This document shows, one piece after another, positions 1 to 9,300 of a stretch of DNA of 64,000 nt. The notes below the pieces were generated by a model. That model was not told where the DNA came from and ran no database searches. It saw only the letters and a program-made list of their open reading frames with translations. Made by a program: the position numbers and the translations under genes. Position 1 is the stretch's first letter. The number at the start of each line of letters is the position of its first letter. The DNA is from Cyclobacteriaceae bacterium. GTDB lineage: Bacteria > Bacteroidota > Bacteroidia > Cytophagales > Cyclobacteriaceae. Location of the stretch: positions 434,001-498,000 of the forward strand of contig JAEUUF010000026.1 of the NCBI GenBank assembly GCA_016787645.1. Direction: 5' to 3'.

Positions 1-741
1 TCCCTGACCAAAGTTATTCCCGTTGATCCCACCTACTTCTTCAGCGAACTGAATCGTCGGGCCACAGAACACCAGGTCGCGCATCATGTGTACGCCGATG
101 AGTGGATGCAGCACGAAACCCAGGCGCGCACCTCTATACAGGAATTCTTTACCAAACATCCTCAGGGTGAATTTGCACTCGTCAACCAATTGATCCAATC
201 ACTCCCGGATGGCTGTAACCTTCATCTGGCCAACAGCATGAGTGTGCGGTATGCCAATCACATTGGCCTGTCGTCCCGGCAAAAATCAATAAGCGTATTC
301 TCCAATCGTGGAACGAGCGGCATCGATGGTTGTTCAAGTACCGCAGTCGGGCATGCCTTGGTTTCAAGGGTGCCGAATGTCCTTCTAACCGGGGACCAGG
401 CCTTTTTCTACGACCGGAATGCCTTCTGGCATAATTATCCGCTGAGCAATCTTTTTGTAGTAGTCCTGAATAATCACGGCGGCATTATCTTTAACATGAT
501 CGACGGTCCTTCCGGGTTGCCGGAAGCTGAGGAGTATTTTATAACCCGCCAGGCCCTGCGCGCCCGGTCCCTGGCAAGCGAGTTCGGGTTTACCTACACG
601 GAAGGGATGCGCACCACCTGGACTGACTTCTTCCAGCCTGACGGTAAAGCAAAGATCCACGAGGTGGAGTCGTCACAAACGCTGAACAAGTCCAATTTCG
701 AAGCGTTTAGAAAACAGATAAAACAAAGTTATGAAGCTTAA
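1..741 (+). CDS. menD: MenD, 2-succinyl-5-enolpyruvyl-6-hydroxy-3-cyclohexene-1-carboxylate synthase (3' part only)
   Basis: The reading frame is open from base 1, so the gene starts before the window and only the C-terminal ~246 residues are seen. MenD is a thiamine-diphosphate enzyme that joins 2-oxoglutarate to isochorismate in menaquinone synthesis. The C-terminal ThDP/Mg-binding signature is present: [15 protein letters not shown], then about 14 residues later [11 protein letters not shown], which matches the GD...NN pattern of this enzyme class. The product ends SYEA. Its stop overlaps the menB start by 11 bases, which implies translational coupling. The menD-menB-menE order and the motif make the assignment firm; nothing can be said about the N-terminal substrate domain. 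Confidence 0.93.
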   Translation, partial: SLTKVIPVDPTYFFSELNRRATEHQVAHHVYADEWMQHETQARTSIQEFFTKHPQGEFALVNQLIQSLPDGCNLHLANSMSVRYANHIGLSSRQKSISVFSNRGTSGIDGCSSTAVGHALVSRVPNVLLTGDQAFFYDRNAFWHNYPLSNLFVVVLNNHGGIIFNMIDGPSGLPEAEEYFITRQALRARSLASEFGFTYTEGMRTTWTDFFQPDGKAKIHEVESSQTLNKSNFEAFRKQIKQSYEA

Positions 742-1555
742 TTATCCCTGGCAGCCCATCAAGGAGTACAAGGAGATTCTCTTCCAAAAGTACCAAGGCA
801 TCGCACGTATCAGCATCAACCGGCCCGACGTACACAATGCCTTCACTCCCCTCACGGTGAAGGAAATGATCAACGCCATGGAGCACTGCCGTGAGGACGC
901 TGAAATTGGTGTCGTAGTGCTCACCGGCGAAGGCGGCAAAGCCTTCTGCAGCGGGGGCGATCAATCCGTGCGTGGACATGGTGGTTATGTCGGCCAGGAT
1001 ACCGTGCCCCGGCTTAACGTGCTTGATCTCCAAAAACTAATTCGGTCGATTCCAAAACCTGTTATCGCCGCAGTTGCGGGATGGGCGATTGGCGGCGGCC
1101 ACGTGCTGCACGTGGTGTGCGACCTCACCATTGCCGCAGAAAATGCCCGATTTGGGCAAACCGGTCCAAAAGTCGGAAGCTTTGATGGTGGGTTTGGCGC
1201 TTCCTATCTCGCCCGTATTGTTGGTCAAAAGAAAGCCCGTGAAATCTGGTACCTGTGTGACCAATATGACGCATCCGAAGCACTGCAGATGGGATTGGTG
1301 AACAAAGTGGTGCCGCTGGATAAACTCGAGGAAACTTATGTCGCGTGGGCAAACAAGATCATGAAGAAAAGCCCGTTGGCCATCCGTATGCTGAAGTCGG
1401 CCTTCAACGCTGAACTAGACGGCCAGGCCGGCATCCAGGAATTGGCGGGCAACGCAACCCTGCTCTACTACCTCAGCGAAGAGGCCAAAGAAGGTAAGAA
1501 CGCTTTCATGGAAAAGCGGGAACCCGATTTTTCTAAATTCCCCAAGTTCCCCTAA
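731..1555 (+). CDS. menB: MenB, 1,4-dihydroxy-2-naphthoyl-CoA synthase
   Basis: A 274-residue crotonase-fold enzyme, the usual length for MenB. It closes the second ring of the naphthoquinone by converting o-succinylbenzoyl-CoA to 1,4-dihydroxy-2-naphthoyl-CoA in the cytoplasm. Visible signatures are the CoA/oxyanion-hole segment [11 protein letters not shown], the second oxyanion segment [16 protein letters not shown], and the MenB-specific segment [15 protein letters not shown], followed by a C-terminal [14 protein letters not shown], which is typical of MenB and not of general enoyl-CoA hydratases. It starts inside the end of menD (11-base overlap) and is followed 22 bases later by menE, so the three genes probably form one transcript. 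Confidence 0.96.
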   Translation: MKLNYPWQPIKEYKEILFQKYQGIARISINRPDVHNAFTPLTVKEMINAMEHCREDAEIGVVVLTGEGGKAFCSGGDQSVRGHGGYVGQDTVPRLNVLDLQKLIRSIPKPVIAAVAGWAIGGGHVLHVVCDLTIAAENARFGQTGPKVGSFDGGFGASYLARIVGQKKAREIWYLCDQYDASEALQMGLVNKVVPLDKLEETYVAWANKIMKKSPLAIRMLKSAFNAELDGQAGIQELAGNATLLYYLSEEAKEGKNAFMEKREPDFSKFPKFP

Positions 1556-1577
1556 TCGACCCTAAACTCCCACAGGT

Positions 1578-2651
1578 ATGCGCGTCAACATCGGTGGCAC
1601 CTGGACACGCCTGGAGGCACTCGACAAATTACCTGTCCATTCGGAGGAAGAGATGGATCGGGATGCCATTCAATTTATCCGGGAATGGCAGGAAGGCCGA
1701 ACATCTTTTACGTTCCATACCTCAGGTTCTACCGGTGACCCTAAGCCCATCTCCTTCCATCGCGATCAACTGGTGGCCAGCGCACAGTTAACGCTAAAGG
1801 TATTGCCACTGACTCCGGGAATGACCGCGTTGGTTTGTCTTGATCCTCGTTTCGTTGCCGGGGCCATGATGATCGTCCGCTGCCTGGTCGGTTCAATTGA
1901 CATGGTCATACGCCCTGCCTCCTCAAACCCTTTCACTAAGCTGCCAGAGCCAATCGATTTTGCGGCACTGGTACCCTTGCAAGTCACTACCGTACTGAAA
2001 GAAAGTCCTGCTGTGCTCGATGCGTTGAAAGTCCTGATTGTGGGGGGAGCACCCCTCCCGGAAACTGTAGTGTCCAAATTAAAAGACTGTCATGCCCACT
2101 GTTACGCCACCTACGGGATGACTGAAACACTGACCCACATTGCGCTTCGCAAGCTCAATGGGCCCGACAAACAAAGCGCTTTCCACCTCCTTCCCGGCAT
2201 CCATGCGAGCCTTAATGAGTTGGGCTGCCTGGTCATCGAAGCTCCTCACCTGGGACCTCCCATCGTTACGCACGACATTGCCGAGTGGACAGGACATGAT
2301 TCCTTTCGGATCCTTGGTCGATCGGATGAAGTCATTAACTCCGGAGGGGTAAAGGTTCATCCCAAGAAAGTGGAAGCCATTCTGGAACGCGTACTCGATG
2401 AGCTCGGATATACTTTTCGCTTCTTTATCGCGGGGCAACCTGATGAGCGGCTTGGCCAACATGTCTGCCTCTTTATCGAAGGACCGCCATTGAGTGAAGC
2501 CGCAGAGTCTGCTATGCTCAGCCATCTTAACCAATGGTTATCCACGTATGAGCGGCCCAGGCAGGTGGTCTTCTGTCGATCATTTGTTCATACTCCTACA
2601 CAGAAGATTGACCGGTATGCGACCATGTTGAGGAGCATACCAAAAAAATAA
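1578..2651 (+). CDS. menE: MenE, o-succinylbenzoate-CoA ligase
   Basis: A 357-residue member of the ANL (acyl-CoA synthetase) superfamily that adenylates o-succinylbenzoate and loads it on CoA for MenB. It is shorter than typical ANL enzymes (about 500 residues) because the N-terminal lobe is reduced. The P-loop motif TFHTSGSTGDPKPI, the adenylate-binding YATYGMTET, the hinge region GRSDEVINSGGVKVHPKKVE and the catalytic C-terminal lysine in TPTQKIDR are all present, so the enzyme looks functional. It is last in the menD-menB-menE run and faces a convergent repressor gene across a hairpin. The o-succinylbenzoate specificity is inferred from the neighbours. Confidence 0.9.
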   Translation: MRVNIGGTWTRLEALDKLPVHSEEEMDRDAIQFIREWQEGRTSFTFHTSGSTGDPKPISFHRDQLVASAQLTLKVLPLTPGMTALVCLDPRFVAGAMMIVRCLVGSIDMVIRPASSNPFTKLPEPIDFAALVPLQVTTVLKESPAVLDALKVLIVGGAPLPETVVSKLKDCHAHCYATYGMTETLTHIALRKLNGPDKQSAFHLLPGIHASLNELGCLVIEAPHLGPPIVTHDIAEWTGHDSFRILGRSDEVINSGGVKVHPKKVEAILERVLDELGYTFRFFIAGQPDERLGQHVCLFIEGPPLSEAAESAMLSHLNQWLSTYERPRQVVFCRSFVHTPTQKIDRYATMLRSIPKK

Positions 2652-2690
2652 AACCCCCTGCCCCTCCTTTAGGGAGGGACAGAGAGGTTT
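2651..2690. terminator. Bidirectional hairpin terminator between menE and the S24 repressor gene
   Basis: CCCTCC and GGGAGG face each other across a TTTA loop (2662-2677), and the stem extends outward with AAACC (2651-2655) pairing with GGTTT (2686-2690), with small bulges. A-rich sequence on the left and T-rich on the right would give a terminal U-tract in both directions. It lies between the convergent stop codons of menE and the XRE/S24 gene, as expected for a shared terminator. Confidence 0.6.
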
Positions 2691-2694
2691 TCAG

Positions 2695-3495
2695 CTAAGA
2701 AAGTTTCTTGTTGGAAGCCTGGGATTTCAGCGATTGAATTTCCTGCTTCAGGTTCATGACCATACCCGCCAATTGTTCGACGGAGAGATCTCCCTGTGTT
2801 TGTCCTTCCGGGAAATCCACGCTGATGTATGCTTTGGCGCTCCATAGCTCAATCACATCTGCCCCGTCAACCTGGTAGGGTGCATACTGCCGGTTATCTG
2901 ACACGAGGAACAACTTACCACTCTCGTTCAGGTAATTGAAGACGCGCTTGAACACAATGCCTTCACGCCCCGTCACCAGAACATAGGGCTTGCCATTCTT
3001 GACAGAGTTGATGTCTTCGACCAGCTCACCGATGACTATTGTCCCGGGGACGATTGGAAGCATGGAATCTCCAGCGATCTCAAAGGCCCGATAGGTTCCT
3101 TGCTTCAGGATGGGAAGCTTAAACCGTGGAAGCTCCTTGATATATTCAGGATCCGCGTAACCATTCAGGTAACCTGCAGCGGCCCGCATCGGAACCAACT
3201 CAATGTTATTCCTGCTTTGCTCGTCCACCGTAACCACGACAACATCTTTTGACATCATCGCCTTCTTCTCGTACGGTTTCATCTGGCTGATATCTTTTCC
3301 GATGAGCACGTCAACTGTATAACCACCCAGCGAAGCCATCTTCTGCAGCAATTCTAGACGTGGTTCTGCCCTTCCTTCTTCGTAGGCGCCTACCAGTGAA
3401 CGCTTGATCTCCAGGCGTTGGGCAAATTGGTCTTGCGTCAGTCCCAACTGCTTCCGCAGGAACCGGATGTTTTCATTGATCTTGACGATGCTCAT
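2695..3495 (-). CDS. XRE-family repressor with LexA-like S24 autoprotease domain
   Basis: A 266-residue cytoplasmic transcription regulator. Residues ~5-65 form an XRE helix-turn-helix (IRFLRKQLGLTQDQFAQRL...SLVGAYEEGRAEP). Residues ~100-230 form an S24 domain: a possible self-cleavage Ala107-Gly108 in RAAAGY, the nucleophile Ser144 in GDSM, and the general base Lys183 in VFKRV. The 37- and 39-residue spacings resemble LexA (Ala-Gly, then Ser about 35 on, then Lys about 37 on). Residues ~235-262 look like a short coiled coil. The start overlaps the preceding 83-residue gene by four bases (ATGA), so the two are co-translated. It is not LexA itself; no SOS target or phage genes are seen nearby. 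Its trigger is unknown. Two palindromes in front of the unit suggest autoregulation. Confidence 0.88.
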   Translation of the reverse strand: MSIVKINENIRFLRKQLGLTQDQFAQRLEIKRSLVGAYEEGRAEPRLELLQKMASLGGYTVDVLIGKDISQMKPYEKKAMMSKDVVVVTVDEQSRNNIELVPMRAAAGYLNGYADPEYIKELPRFKLPILKQGTYRAFEIAGDSMLPIVPGTIVIGELVEDINSVKNGKPYVLVTGREGIVFKRVFNYLNESGKLFLVSDNRQYAPYQVDGADVIELWSAKAYISVDFPEGQTQGDLSVEQLAGMVMNLKQEIQSLKSQASNKKLS

Positions 3496-3743
3496 TTGGC
3501 AAAAACTAAGATTCTACCGGAGTGAACGTTTCTCGAGTGCAGTGAGAACAGATTCCGCTGAAAGTAGGAATCGCGGTCTTGCATCGCCATCACATGTCGC
3601 TGAATCTTTTCGATTACCTCTGACACCAGGGACTCCTTGTCAGCGAGTAGATAACCGTAGCAGGGCTGCTCAAAACCCTCGGCCAAAAAATTTACCTGGA
3701 AACGGCCTGAGGCCAGCCGCTTGCTTGTAAGCCTTAAGTTCAT
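3492..3743 (-). CDS. Small hypothetical protein co-translated with the S24 repressor
   Basis: An 83-residue protein I do not recognise. It is rich in charged and aromatic residues, with no signal peptide and no membrane segment; the N-terminal part (LRLTSKRLASGRFQVNFLAEGF) could form a small beta sheet and the middle (VSEVIEKIQRHVMAMQ) a helix. It is the first gene of a two-gene unit: its stop overlaps the repressor start by four bases. Its ATG lies immediately downstream of a palindromic operator-like site. The linkage suggests a partner, modulator or sensor for the repressor, but that is inference from position only. Confidence 0.7.
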   Translation of the reverse strand: MNLRLTSKRLASGRFQVNFLAEGFEQPCYGYLLADKESLVSEVIEKIQRHVMAMQDRDSYFQRNLFSLHSRNVHSGRILVFAK

Positions 3744-3744
3744 A

Positions 3745-3759
3745 ACTAAATATTTTAGT
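3745..3759. promoter_or_regulatory. Operator-like palindrome, promoter-proximal
   Basis: ACTAAA and TTTAGT are perfect inverted 6-mers with a 3-base spacer. The site sits one base upstream of the ATG of the 83-residue gene that heads the repressor unit, where a bound dimer would block transcription or translation start. A near-identical palindrome lies 53 bases away, centre to centre. Confidence 0.55.
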
Positions 3760-3796
3760 CAAACTAAGCACTCAAAATCTAAACATGCAAGTATTT

Positions 3797-3813
3797 GACT
3801 AATTATTTTAGTC
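3797..3813. promoter_or_regulatory. Operator-like palindrome, distal, overlapping the menC stop codon
   Basis: GACTAA and TTAGTC are perfect inverted 6-mers with a 5-base spacer, and the core resembles the proximal site. The centre-to-centre distance of about 53 bases is close to five DNA turns, so two dimers would sit on the same face. The right arm overlaps the menC stop codon (3808-3810), so sequence there serves both coding and regulation. The assignment to the S24 repressor is inferred. Confidence 0.5.
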
Positions 3814-4890
3814 TTCTTCTTCTAAATCCCAATTTTCTTGGTTATTCCACCGAAGGGTACCCTTCGTGACTTCCAAAGGCGAAGGGATGTTGTCCCTGAA
3901 AATCATCCCGGTCCCAAGACCTTGAGGGATGGAAATGGGATATTGGCAGACAAACTGTGCCAGGGCGTTAAGCCCGACGTTACTCTCCATGGCCGAGGTG
4001 ATCCACCAGCCGATATTGCGCGTGGTCGCCAGGTCAATCCAATCAGCGCATCCATGAAATCCACCATGGAGTGAAGGTTTCAAGACCAGGAATTGAGGCT
4101 TAACTCGATCCAGTAACTCCTCCCGGTCTTGTCGGGTACCAACCCCGATCAGTTCTTCATCCAAAGCCACGGGAATTGGCGATTTCTGGCACAATTCAGG
4201 TAGGAAAGGTGAGCCCGCTTTCAAGGGTTGTTCAATGGAATGAATGCCATATTGCGCCAGGTCCATCAGCTTTAGCATCACCTGATCCGACTTAAAAGCC
4301 CCATTGGCATCCAGCCGCAGAGTAATCTGGTCACGGAAATACTTCCTCCGGACGAACTGCAGGATGTCCAGTTCCTTTTCGAAGTTCAGCCCGCCAATTT
4401 TCAATTTGATACACGTGAAACCTTCTTCAACCTTGATGCTGACTTGCTGAAGCATGAAATCCAACCCTCCCATCCAGACCAGGCCATTAATGGGAATGGA
4501 CTTCCCGCGCACAAATTCATTGTCAAAAACTAACCGTTTTCCGCCATTTCGAAGGTCCAGCAATGCCGCTTCGAGAGCCAAATAGACAGATGGGCACAGG
4601 CCCATTGACTCAAAGCGCTTATGAATGTCCCCAATAGTGGCGATGGCAGATAGATCGAAACCATTCGATAGATGGGCCACCAGCTGCGTAAGTTGCTCGT
4701 TCACATCCACAGGTTTCTCTGCACTTAGCCCGGGTACTGGTCCTGCTTCTCCAATGCCAAAAACCTCGGGCTGTCCGGAGTCCCAAATTTTAAGAAACCA
4801 GCTATCCCTTTGCTTCATCGCCCCACGCGATGTCCTCGCACTAAAGGAGAAGTGAAAAGTCCGCTTGAAAAAAGTAGCCTGCAGTGCCAT
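3808..4890 (-). CDS. menC: MenC, o-succinylbenzoate synthase (enolase superfamily)
   Basis: A ~360-residue dehydratase that aromatises SHCHC to o-succinylbenzoate, the step between MenD and MenE. Enolase-superfamily active-site elements are complete: the KxK pair in FTCIKLKIGG, Asp in RLDANGAF, Glu in SIEQPLKAG, Asp in ALDEELIG and the final Lys in FLVLKPSLHGG. I chose the ATG at 4890 (MALQATFFKRTFHFSF), because MenC proteins begin close to such a beta strand; a longer frame to 4950 would overlap the queA start. The gene is divergent from queA and separated from menD-menB-menE by the repressor pair. A dipeptide epimerase is the alternative within the superfamily, but the men context favours MenC. 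Confidence 0.87.
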   Translation of the reverse strand: MALQATFFKRTFHFSFSARTSRGAMKQRDSWFLKIWDSGQPEVFGIGEAGPVPGLSAEKPVDVNEQLTQLVAHLSNGFDLSAIATIGDIHKRFESMGLCPSVYLALEAALLDLRNGGKRLVFDNEFVRGKSIPINGLVWMGGLDFMLQQVSIKVEEGFTCIKLKIGGLNFEKELDILQFVRRKYFRDQITLRLDANGAFKSDQVMLKLMDLAQYGIHSIEQPLKAGSPFLPELCQKSPIPVALDEELIGVGTRQDREELLDRVKPQFLVLKPSLHGGFHGCADWIDLATTRNIGWWITSAMESNVGLNALAQFVCQYPISIPQGLGTGMIFRDNIPSPLEVTKGTLRWNNQENWDLEEED

Positions 4891-4948
4891 GAGGTTACTA
4901 ATATGGAGGGGATGCATGGCAAATACAAAGGCGGGACTAATTTTGACC

Positions 4949-6145
4949 ATGATTGAAATGCCCCGGCTTAACCTTGGCGATTACCAATACGACCTGCCCG
5001 ATGAGCGGATCGCCAGGTACCCATTACCTCAGAGAGATCAATCCAGGCTTTTAGTCTACTCGCAAGCCCATATCAATCACTCAAAATTCAGTCAAATCAC
5101 TGATTTTCTGCCTGTTGAATCGGTACTCTTCTTCAATAACACGAAAGTAGTTCCGGCAAGAATCCTCTTTGAAAAACCTACCGGTGGCCGGGTGGAAGTA
5201 TTCTTACTAAATCCCGCCAACCCAAACGAACTCATGTCGGAAGCACTTCAGTCAAAAAGCCCCACCTCCTGGAAATGCGCGGTGGGCAATGCACGTCGCT
5301 GGTCGGGGGAAATAGCATTGACTAAGGATCTGGGTGGTGCTCAATTGTTTGCTTCCTGGAACAATCGGGGCGAGGGAGTAGTGGATTTCAGATGGACTCC
5401 CTCGGAAATTCCGTTCGCTCGAGTGATTGATGCCGCCGGCGCTGTGCCCTTGCCTCCCTATCTAAAGAGAGAAGCTGATGTTGAGGACCGTGAGCGCTAT
5501 CAGACAGTTTATTCCCGGCACGAAGGTGCAGTTGCCGCTCCCACGGCGGGGCTTCATTTCACGGCACAAATCATGGAGGCGCTTCAAACCAAAGGGATAC
5601 GGTCAGACTTTCTTACGCTGCATGTTAGCGCAGGTACCTTCCTGCCGGTGAAAGTCCAGAATCCGGCAGAACACCAGATGCACGAAGAGGAAATAATAGT
5701 CTATAAACATAACATTATCAACCTGTTAGAAGGCAATAGAAAAGTTATCGCGGTTGGTACCACAGCCATGAGAACCCTTGAAAGTCTGTACTGGTTTGGA
5801 GCCGCCTTACACACTAATCCGGAAGCGCCTTTCAGGATTACCCAGGATAGCCCATATGCCGGAATGAGTACCGTTTCAACCCAGCATGCTTTGGAAGCGT
5901 TGCTGAAGCGGATGGAGCAACTTGACACCGAACAACTCGTGGGTCATACGTCCATTTTTATTCGGCCTGGGTATGAATTCAAGGTGACGAAGGGACTGGT
6001 CACAAACTTTCACCAGCCAGGCTCAACCTTACTCCTCCTTATCGCCGCGTTTGTCGGAAATGCCTGGAAGGAAATCTACCGAGAAGCACTGGATCACCCC
6101 TACCGATTCCTGAGCTACGGAGACAGCTCACTCCTGCTCCCGTAA
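4949..6145 (+). CDS. queA: QueA-like S-adenosylmethionine:tRNA ribosyltransferase-isomerase
   Basis: A ~399-residue protein. QueA transfers and rearranges the ribosyl part of SAM onto 7-aminomethyl-7-deazaguanine in tRNA to form epoxyqueuosine. Family motifs are clear: YDLPDERIARYPLPQRDQSR, FFNNTKVVPARI, APTAGLHFT, HVSAGTFLPVK, GTTAMRTLESLYW and LVTNFHQPGSTLLLL. The open frame runs upstream to 4865, but conserved sequence begins at MIEMPRLNLGDYQYDLP, so ATG 4949 (or 4958) is the likely start. It is about 50 residues longer than the classical ~350-residue QueA, with extra sequence around residues 115-150. It may be a QueA paralogue with an altered substrate rather than the canonical enzyme. 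Confidence 0.8.
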   Translation: MIEMPRLNLGDYQYDLPDERIARYPLPQRDQSRLLVYSQAHINHSKFSQITDFLPVESVLFFNNTKVVPARILFEKPTGGRVEVFLLNPANPNELMSEALQSKSPTSWKCAVGNARRWSGEIALTKDLGGAQLFASWNNRGEGVVDFRWTPSEIPFARVIDAAGAVPLPPYLKREADVEDRERYQTVYSRHEGAVAAPTAGLHFTAQIMEALQTKGIRSDFLTLHVSAGTFLPVKVQNPAEHQMHEEEIIVYKHNIINLLEGNRKVIAVGTTAMRTLESLYWFGAALHTNPEAPFRITQDSPYAGMSTVSTQHALEALLKRMEQLDTEQLVGHTSIFIRPGYEFKVTKGLVTNFHQPGSTLLLLIAAFVGNAWKEIYREALDHPYRFLSYGDSSLLLP

Positions 6146-6355
6146 TTCCTTGATATAGTGAAGATTCTGCTAACGGAATTGGAGATATTTCGCTCTTCCA
6201 AACCTTCATCGTCCAACGGTTGGAGTCCGCGTTCCCAAAAAGAGGGTAAGTCTTTATTAGCCAGAGATTAAATGAATGTTGCTGAAAAGCCTCTTTAATA
6301 GGTTTTTTCGACGAATTATCTGATATTGAAATTCGAAAAAACTAAACCTTGCCGA
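6146..6355. other. Intergenic leader before the six-gene TIR/STAND/adhesin unit
   Basis: This 210-base gap is one of the two largest in the window. It contains a perfect inverted repeat TCCAAC-G-GTTGGA at 6212-6224 and a terminator-like hairpin at 6285-6308 (listed separately). No tRNA, small ORF with recognisable product, or TAnnTTTG box was seen. A promoter for the downstream unit presumably lies here but I cannot place it. Confidence 0.5.
6285..6308 (+). terminator. Possible intrinsic terminator or attenuator
   Basis: AAAAGCCT (6285-6292) can pair with AGGTTTTT across a seven-base loop, with one G-U pair, and is followed by a run of six T. It lies 140 bases after the queA stop and 48 bases before the next start codon. 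It may end queA transcription, or attenuate the long downstream unit if transcription starts upstream of it. The stem has only three G-C pairs. Confidence 0.4.
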
Positions 6356-9300
6356 ATGAAAGAGCGGTTGACCAACCTCTTGGGGGTTGAGCCGGAAGAA
6401 ACGGGGCCTGTGGCCCTTTTGCTTGCCCTCAGCTTTTTGATGGGATTATTCCTGGCAACCGTAGCGGTTGCGGCGCAAACCCTCTTTCTTACGTCTGAGG
6501 GTATAAGCGAGCAATATGACCTCCCCAAGGCCCTTTTTATTGGCGGAGGTTTCGGCTTCCTGGCAACGGGCCTTTTTAACCTGCTTCAGGGCAGAATGCC
6601 CTTTAGGTACCTCGCAATGTTCTTTCTGGTCTTGATCATTGGAGGTACGGTGGTACTGGAGTATGGCGACAACTACCCGGAACTGATCAGCCCAAATGCT
6701 CTTCACTATGTTGGTTTTGCCCTTGTGCTCCCCTTTACCTTCGTTATGCAACTGGTCTTCTGGGGTGGCTTCAATCGCCTGTTTACGCTTCGCCAGCAAA
6801 AGCGAGTCGTAGGTAACGTATCCATCGGGATGGATATCGCGCAGATCATCGCGTTTTTCACCATTCCCATCATGCTGCAATTCGGGGTGGAAACCCGTTC
6901 ACTGTTCACGATTGGCTTGTTCAGTATTATCGGATTCCTTGCACTGTTCTTGGTGCTCTCCAACAATTACCTGTCTCCGGCAGAAAAGAACCCTCAGCCG
7001 GGCATGATGAATGAAAAGGAGCATAAGAAGCTAAATATCTTCAGCCTTTTGCGCCTTCGTTACATTCTGCTCCTCGCTGGGTTTATCGTCGTGTCTTTTA
7101 CAGCGCTTCGATTTATTGACTATTCATTTTACAACGCAACCATTCAGCGGTTTGACAGCGAAGGACTTCCGATTTTTCTCAGCTTGTTTGAAGCAACCGT
7201 CGTAATCGTCGGATTCTTGTTTGGCTTATTTGCTGCTGACCGGGTACAAGAGGAATATGGGTTGAGGGTTTCACTGATCATTAACCCGTTGTTGCTTATC
7301 ATCTTCACGGGCGCAGCCCTCGGCCTCGGTCTCCTTTTCGGCTATCAAGGAGAATCCGAAAACGTGGTCTTCTTCTTCATTGCCGTGGCCATGTCGAAGT
7401 TGTTTGTCAACTCGCTCCGCGATTCGCTCGATACCCCCGTATTTAAGTTCTATTATGTGCCGATCGAAAAATCCATCAAGCTTGATGCACAAACCAAGCT
7501 GGAGGGTATTGTCACCGCCTTCGCCACGATGGTGGCCGGGGGATTGATTGTTGCCATTAACACTTTTGAAATATTCAACCTGTTGTCAGTCACGCTGTTT
7601 ACCCTTCCTCTTCTGGGAGCTTGGTACCTGATTACCAACCGCATGTACCAGGGGTATCGCGACACGCTCCAGGCCTCACTCCAACGAAATAAGGAATCCG
7701 TCGCCGGCCACGTGGTTCGTGAGTTCACGCTCAATAGCGTACTGGAAAAGGAAGTGAACAGCACCGCCGAAGAGAAGGTCATTTATGGCCTCAAGCTCAT
7801 GGAGAAACTGGAGCCGGCGTTATTTGAAACTTCACTCATGAAGCTTGCTGAAAGCAGCGAACTCAGGAAGGTAAAAGAGTTTGCCCAGGCAAAAATTGAG
7901 GAATTGGGCCTAAGCCAGCAACCCGAAGGAGAAATTGCAGGTCTGGCCAAACAGGCCGCAGGTGCTTCGGAAGACAGCGACCTCCTTTCAATTTCATCGG
8001 AGAAATTGCTGAAGCTCGGCAAATCAGTGAAGCAAGCTGACCGTATGCTGGCGGCTAAGTTGCTTCGCAAGATGATCAGTCAGAAAACGATCTTCATCCT
8101 CCTTGAATTGCTCCGCGATGCCGATCCCAAAGTGCGCAACGAAGCCATCCTGACGGCCCGCAAAGTGAAGCGCCCGGAGACATGGCCCGTGCTCATCGAC
8201 ATGCTGTCATCACCATTATACAGCAACCAGGCGACGGCAGCATTGAAAGAATCGGGCACTCCTGCCCTACAAGTCCTGGACTCCGCTTTTTACAAGTCAG
8301 GACAAACTGACCAGGTTATGCTCAAGATTGTGCAGATCATCGGTCACATCGGCGGCGAAGAGGCTTGGCAACTCCTGTGGAAGAAATCAGACTACCCGGA
8401 TAAGCGAATTGTAAAGCAAATCTTCTATTCACTTCGGTATACCAACTACACAGCTAAAGGCCGGGAGCGTAACCAGGTCATGGACTTGCTCGACACCGAG
8501 ATCAGCAAGACCTTGTGGAATCTGAATGCCCAGGAAGAACTTCCTGAAGAACCGCATTTCTCTTTTCTCAAACAGGCACTCCGCGAAGAACTGCGCGACA
8601 ACTACGACCAGATCTCCTTGCTGATGTCAATCTTGTATGACCCGGTGTCTGTTCAACTGGTGCGTGAAAACGTGGAGACGGGAACCACTGATGGTATCGC
8701 CTACGCCATGGAACTGTTGGACTTGTTTGTCGACCAGGACCTCAAGCCCCGCTTGCTGCCCATCTTCGATGACATGTCGCCGAAGGACAAAATGAATAAA
8801 CTCCAGGTATACTTCCCACGGGAGTCTTACAACCCCGTCCAGGTGGTTAATTATATCCTGAACCGCGACTTTAACCTGAACAACCGGTGGACAAAGATGT
8901 GCGCCGTTTACGCCGCGGCCTATATTCCTGAATTCCGGGTCAGCAGGGGCTTGATTGGACAAATGTTCAACCCTGACCGCCTCCTGCAGGAAACCGCAGC
9001 GTGGGTCATATATAATAAGGACAAGGCCCAGTACCGTATCGTCGCCGATCGTCTTCCCCTGCGCGACAAGAAGTTCCTCGACTCATCCATTGAGAACAAC
9101 CAACTCCTCGACGGTCTTGACGACGGGTTCTTCCTCGGGATTGAAATGGTCATGTTCATTAAGAGCCTGCACGCCTTTTCAGGCATCCCCGGTTCTATCC
9201 TCAGCGACCTGGCTGACAAGATTATCCCAGTCGACCTCCGTCCCCAGGACAAAATCGTATTCAACAATCCCGATGAAAATCGTCCGATCCTCATCTGTGC

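Noticed and set aside
2695-3813. XRE/S24 pair as part of a prophage or mobile island
   Set aside because: No integrase, att-like repeat, phage gene or composition change is seen; menaquinone genes continue on both sides.
4891-4950. Upstream extension of menC to 4950 and of queA to 4865, which would make the genes overlap
   Set aside because: The extra residues match neither family; both proteins have good ATG starts at the beginning of conserved sequence (4890 and 4949).
6212-6224. TCCAAC-G-GTTGGA inverted repeat as an operator
   Set aside because: Short, single, and with no second copy or adjacent regulator; chance occurrence cannot be excluded.
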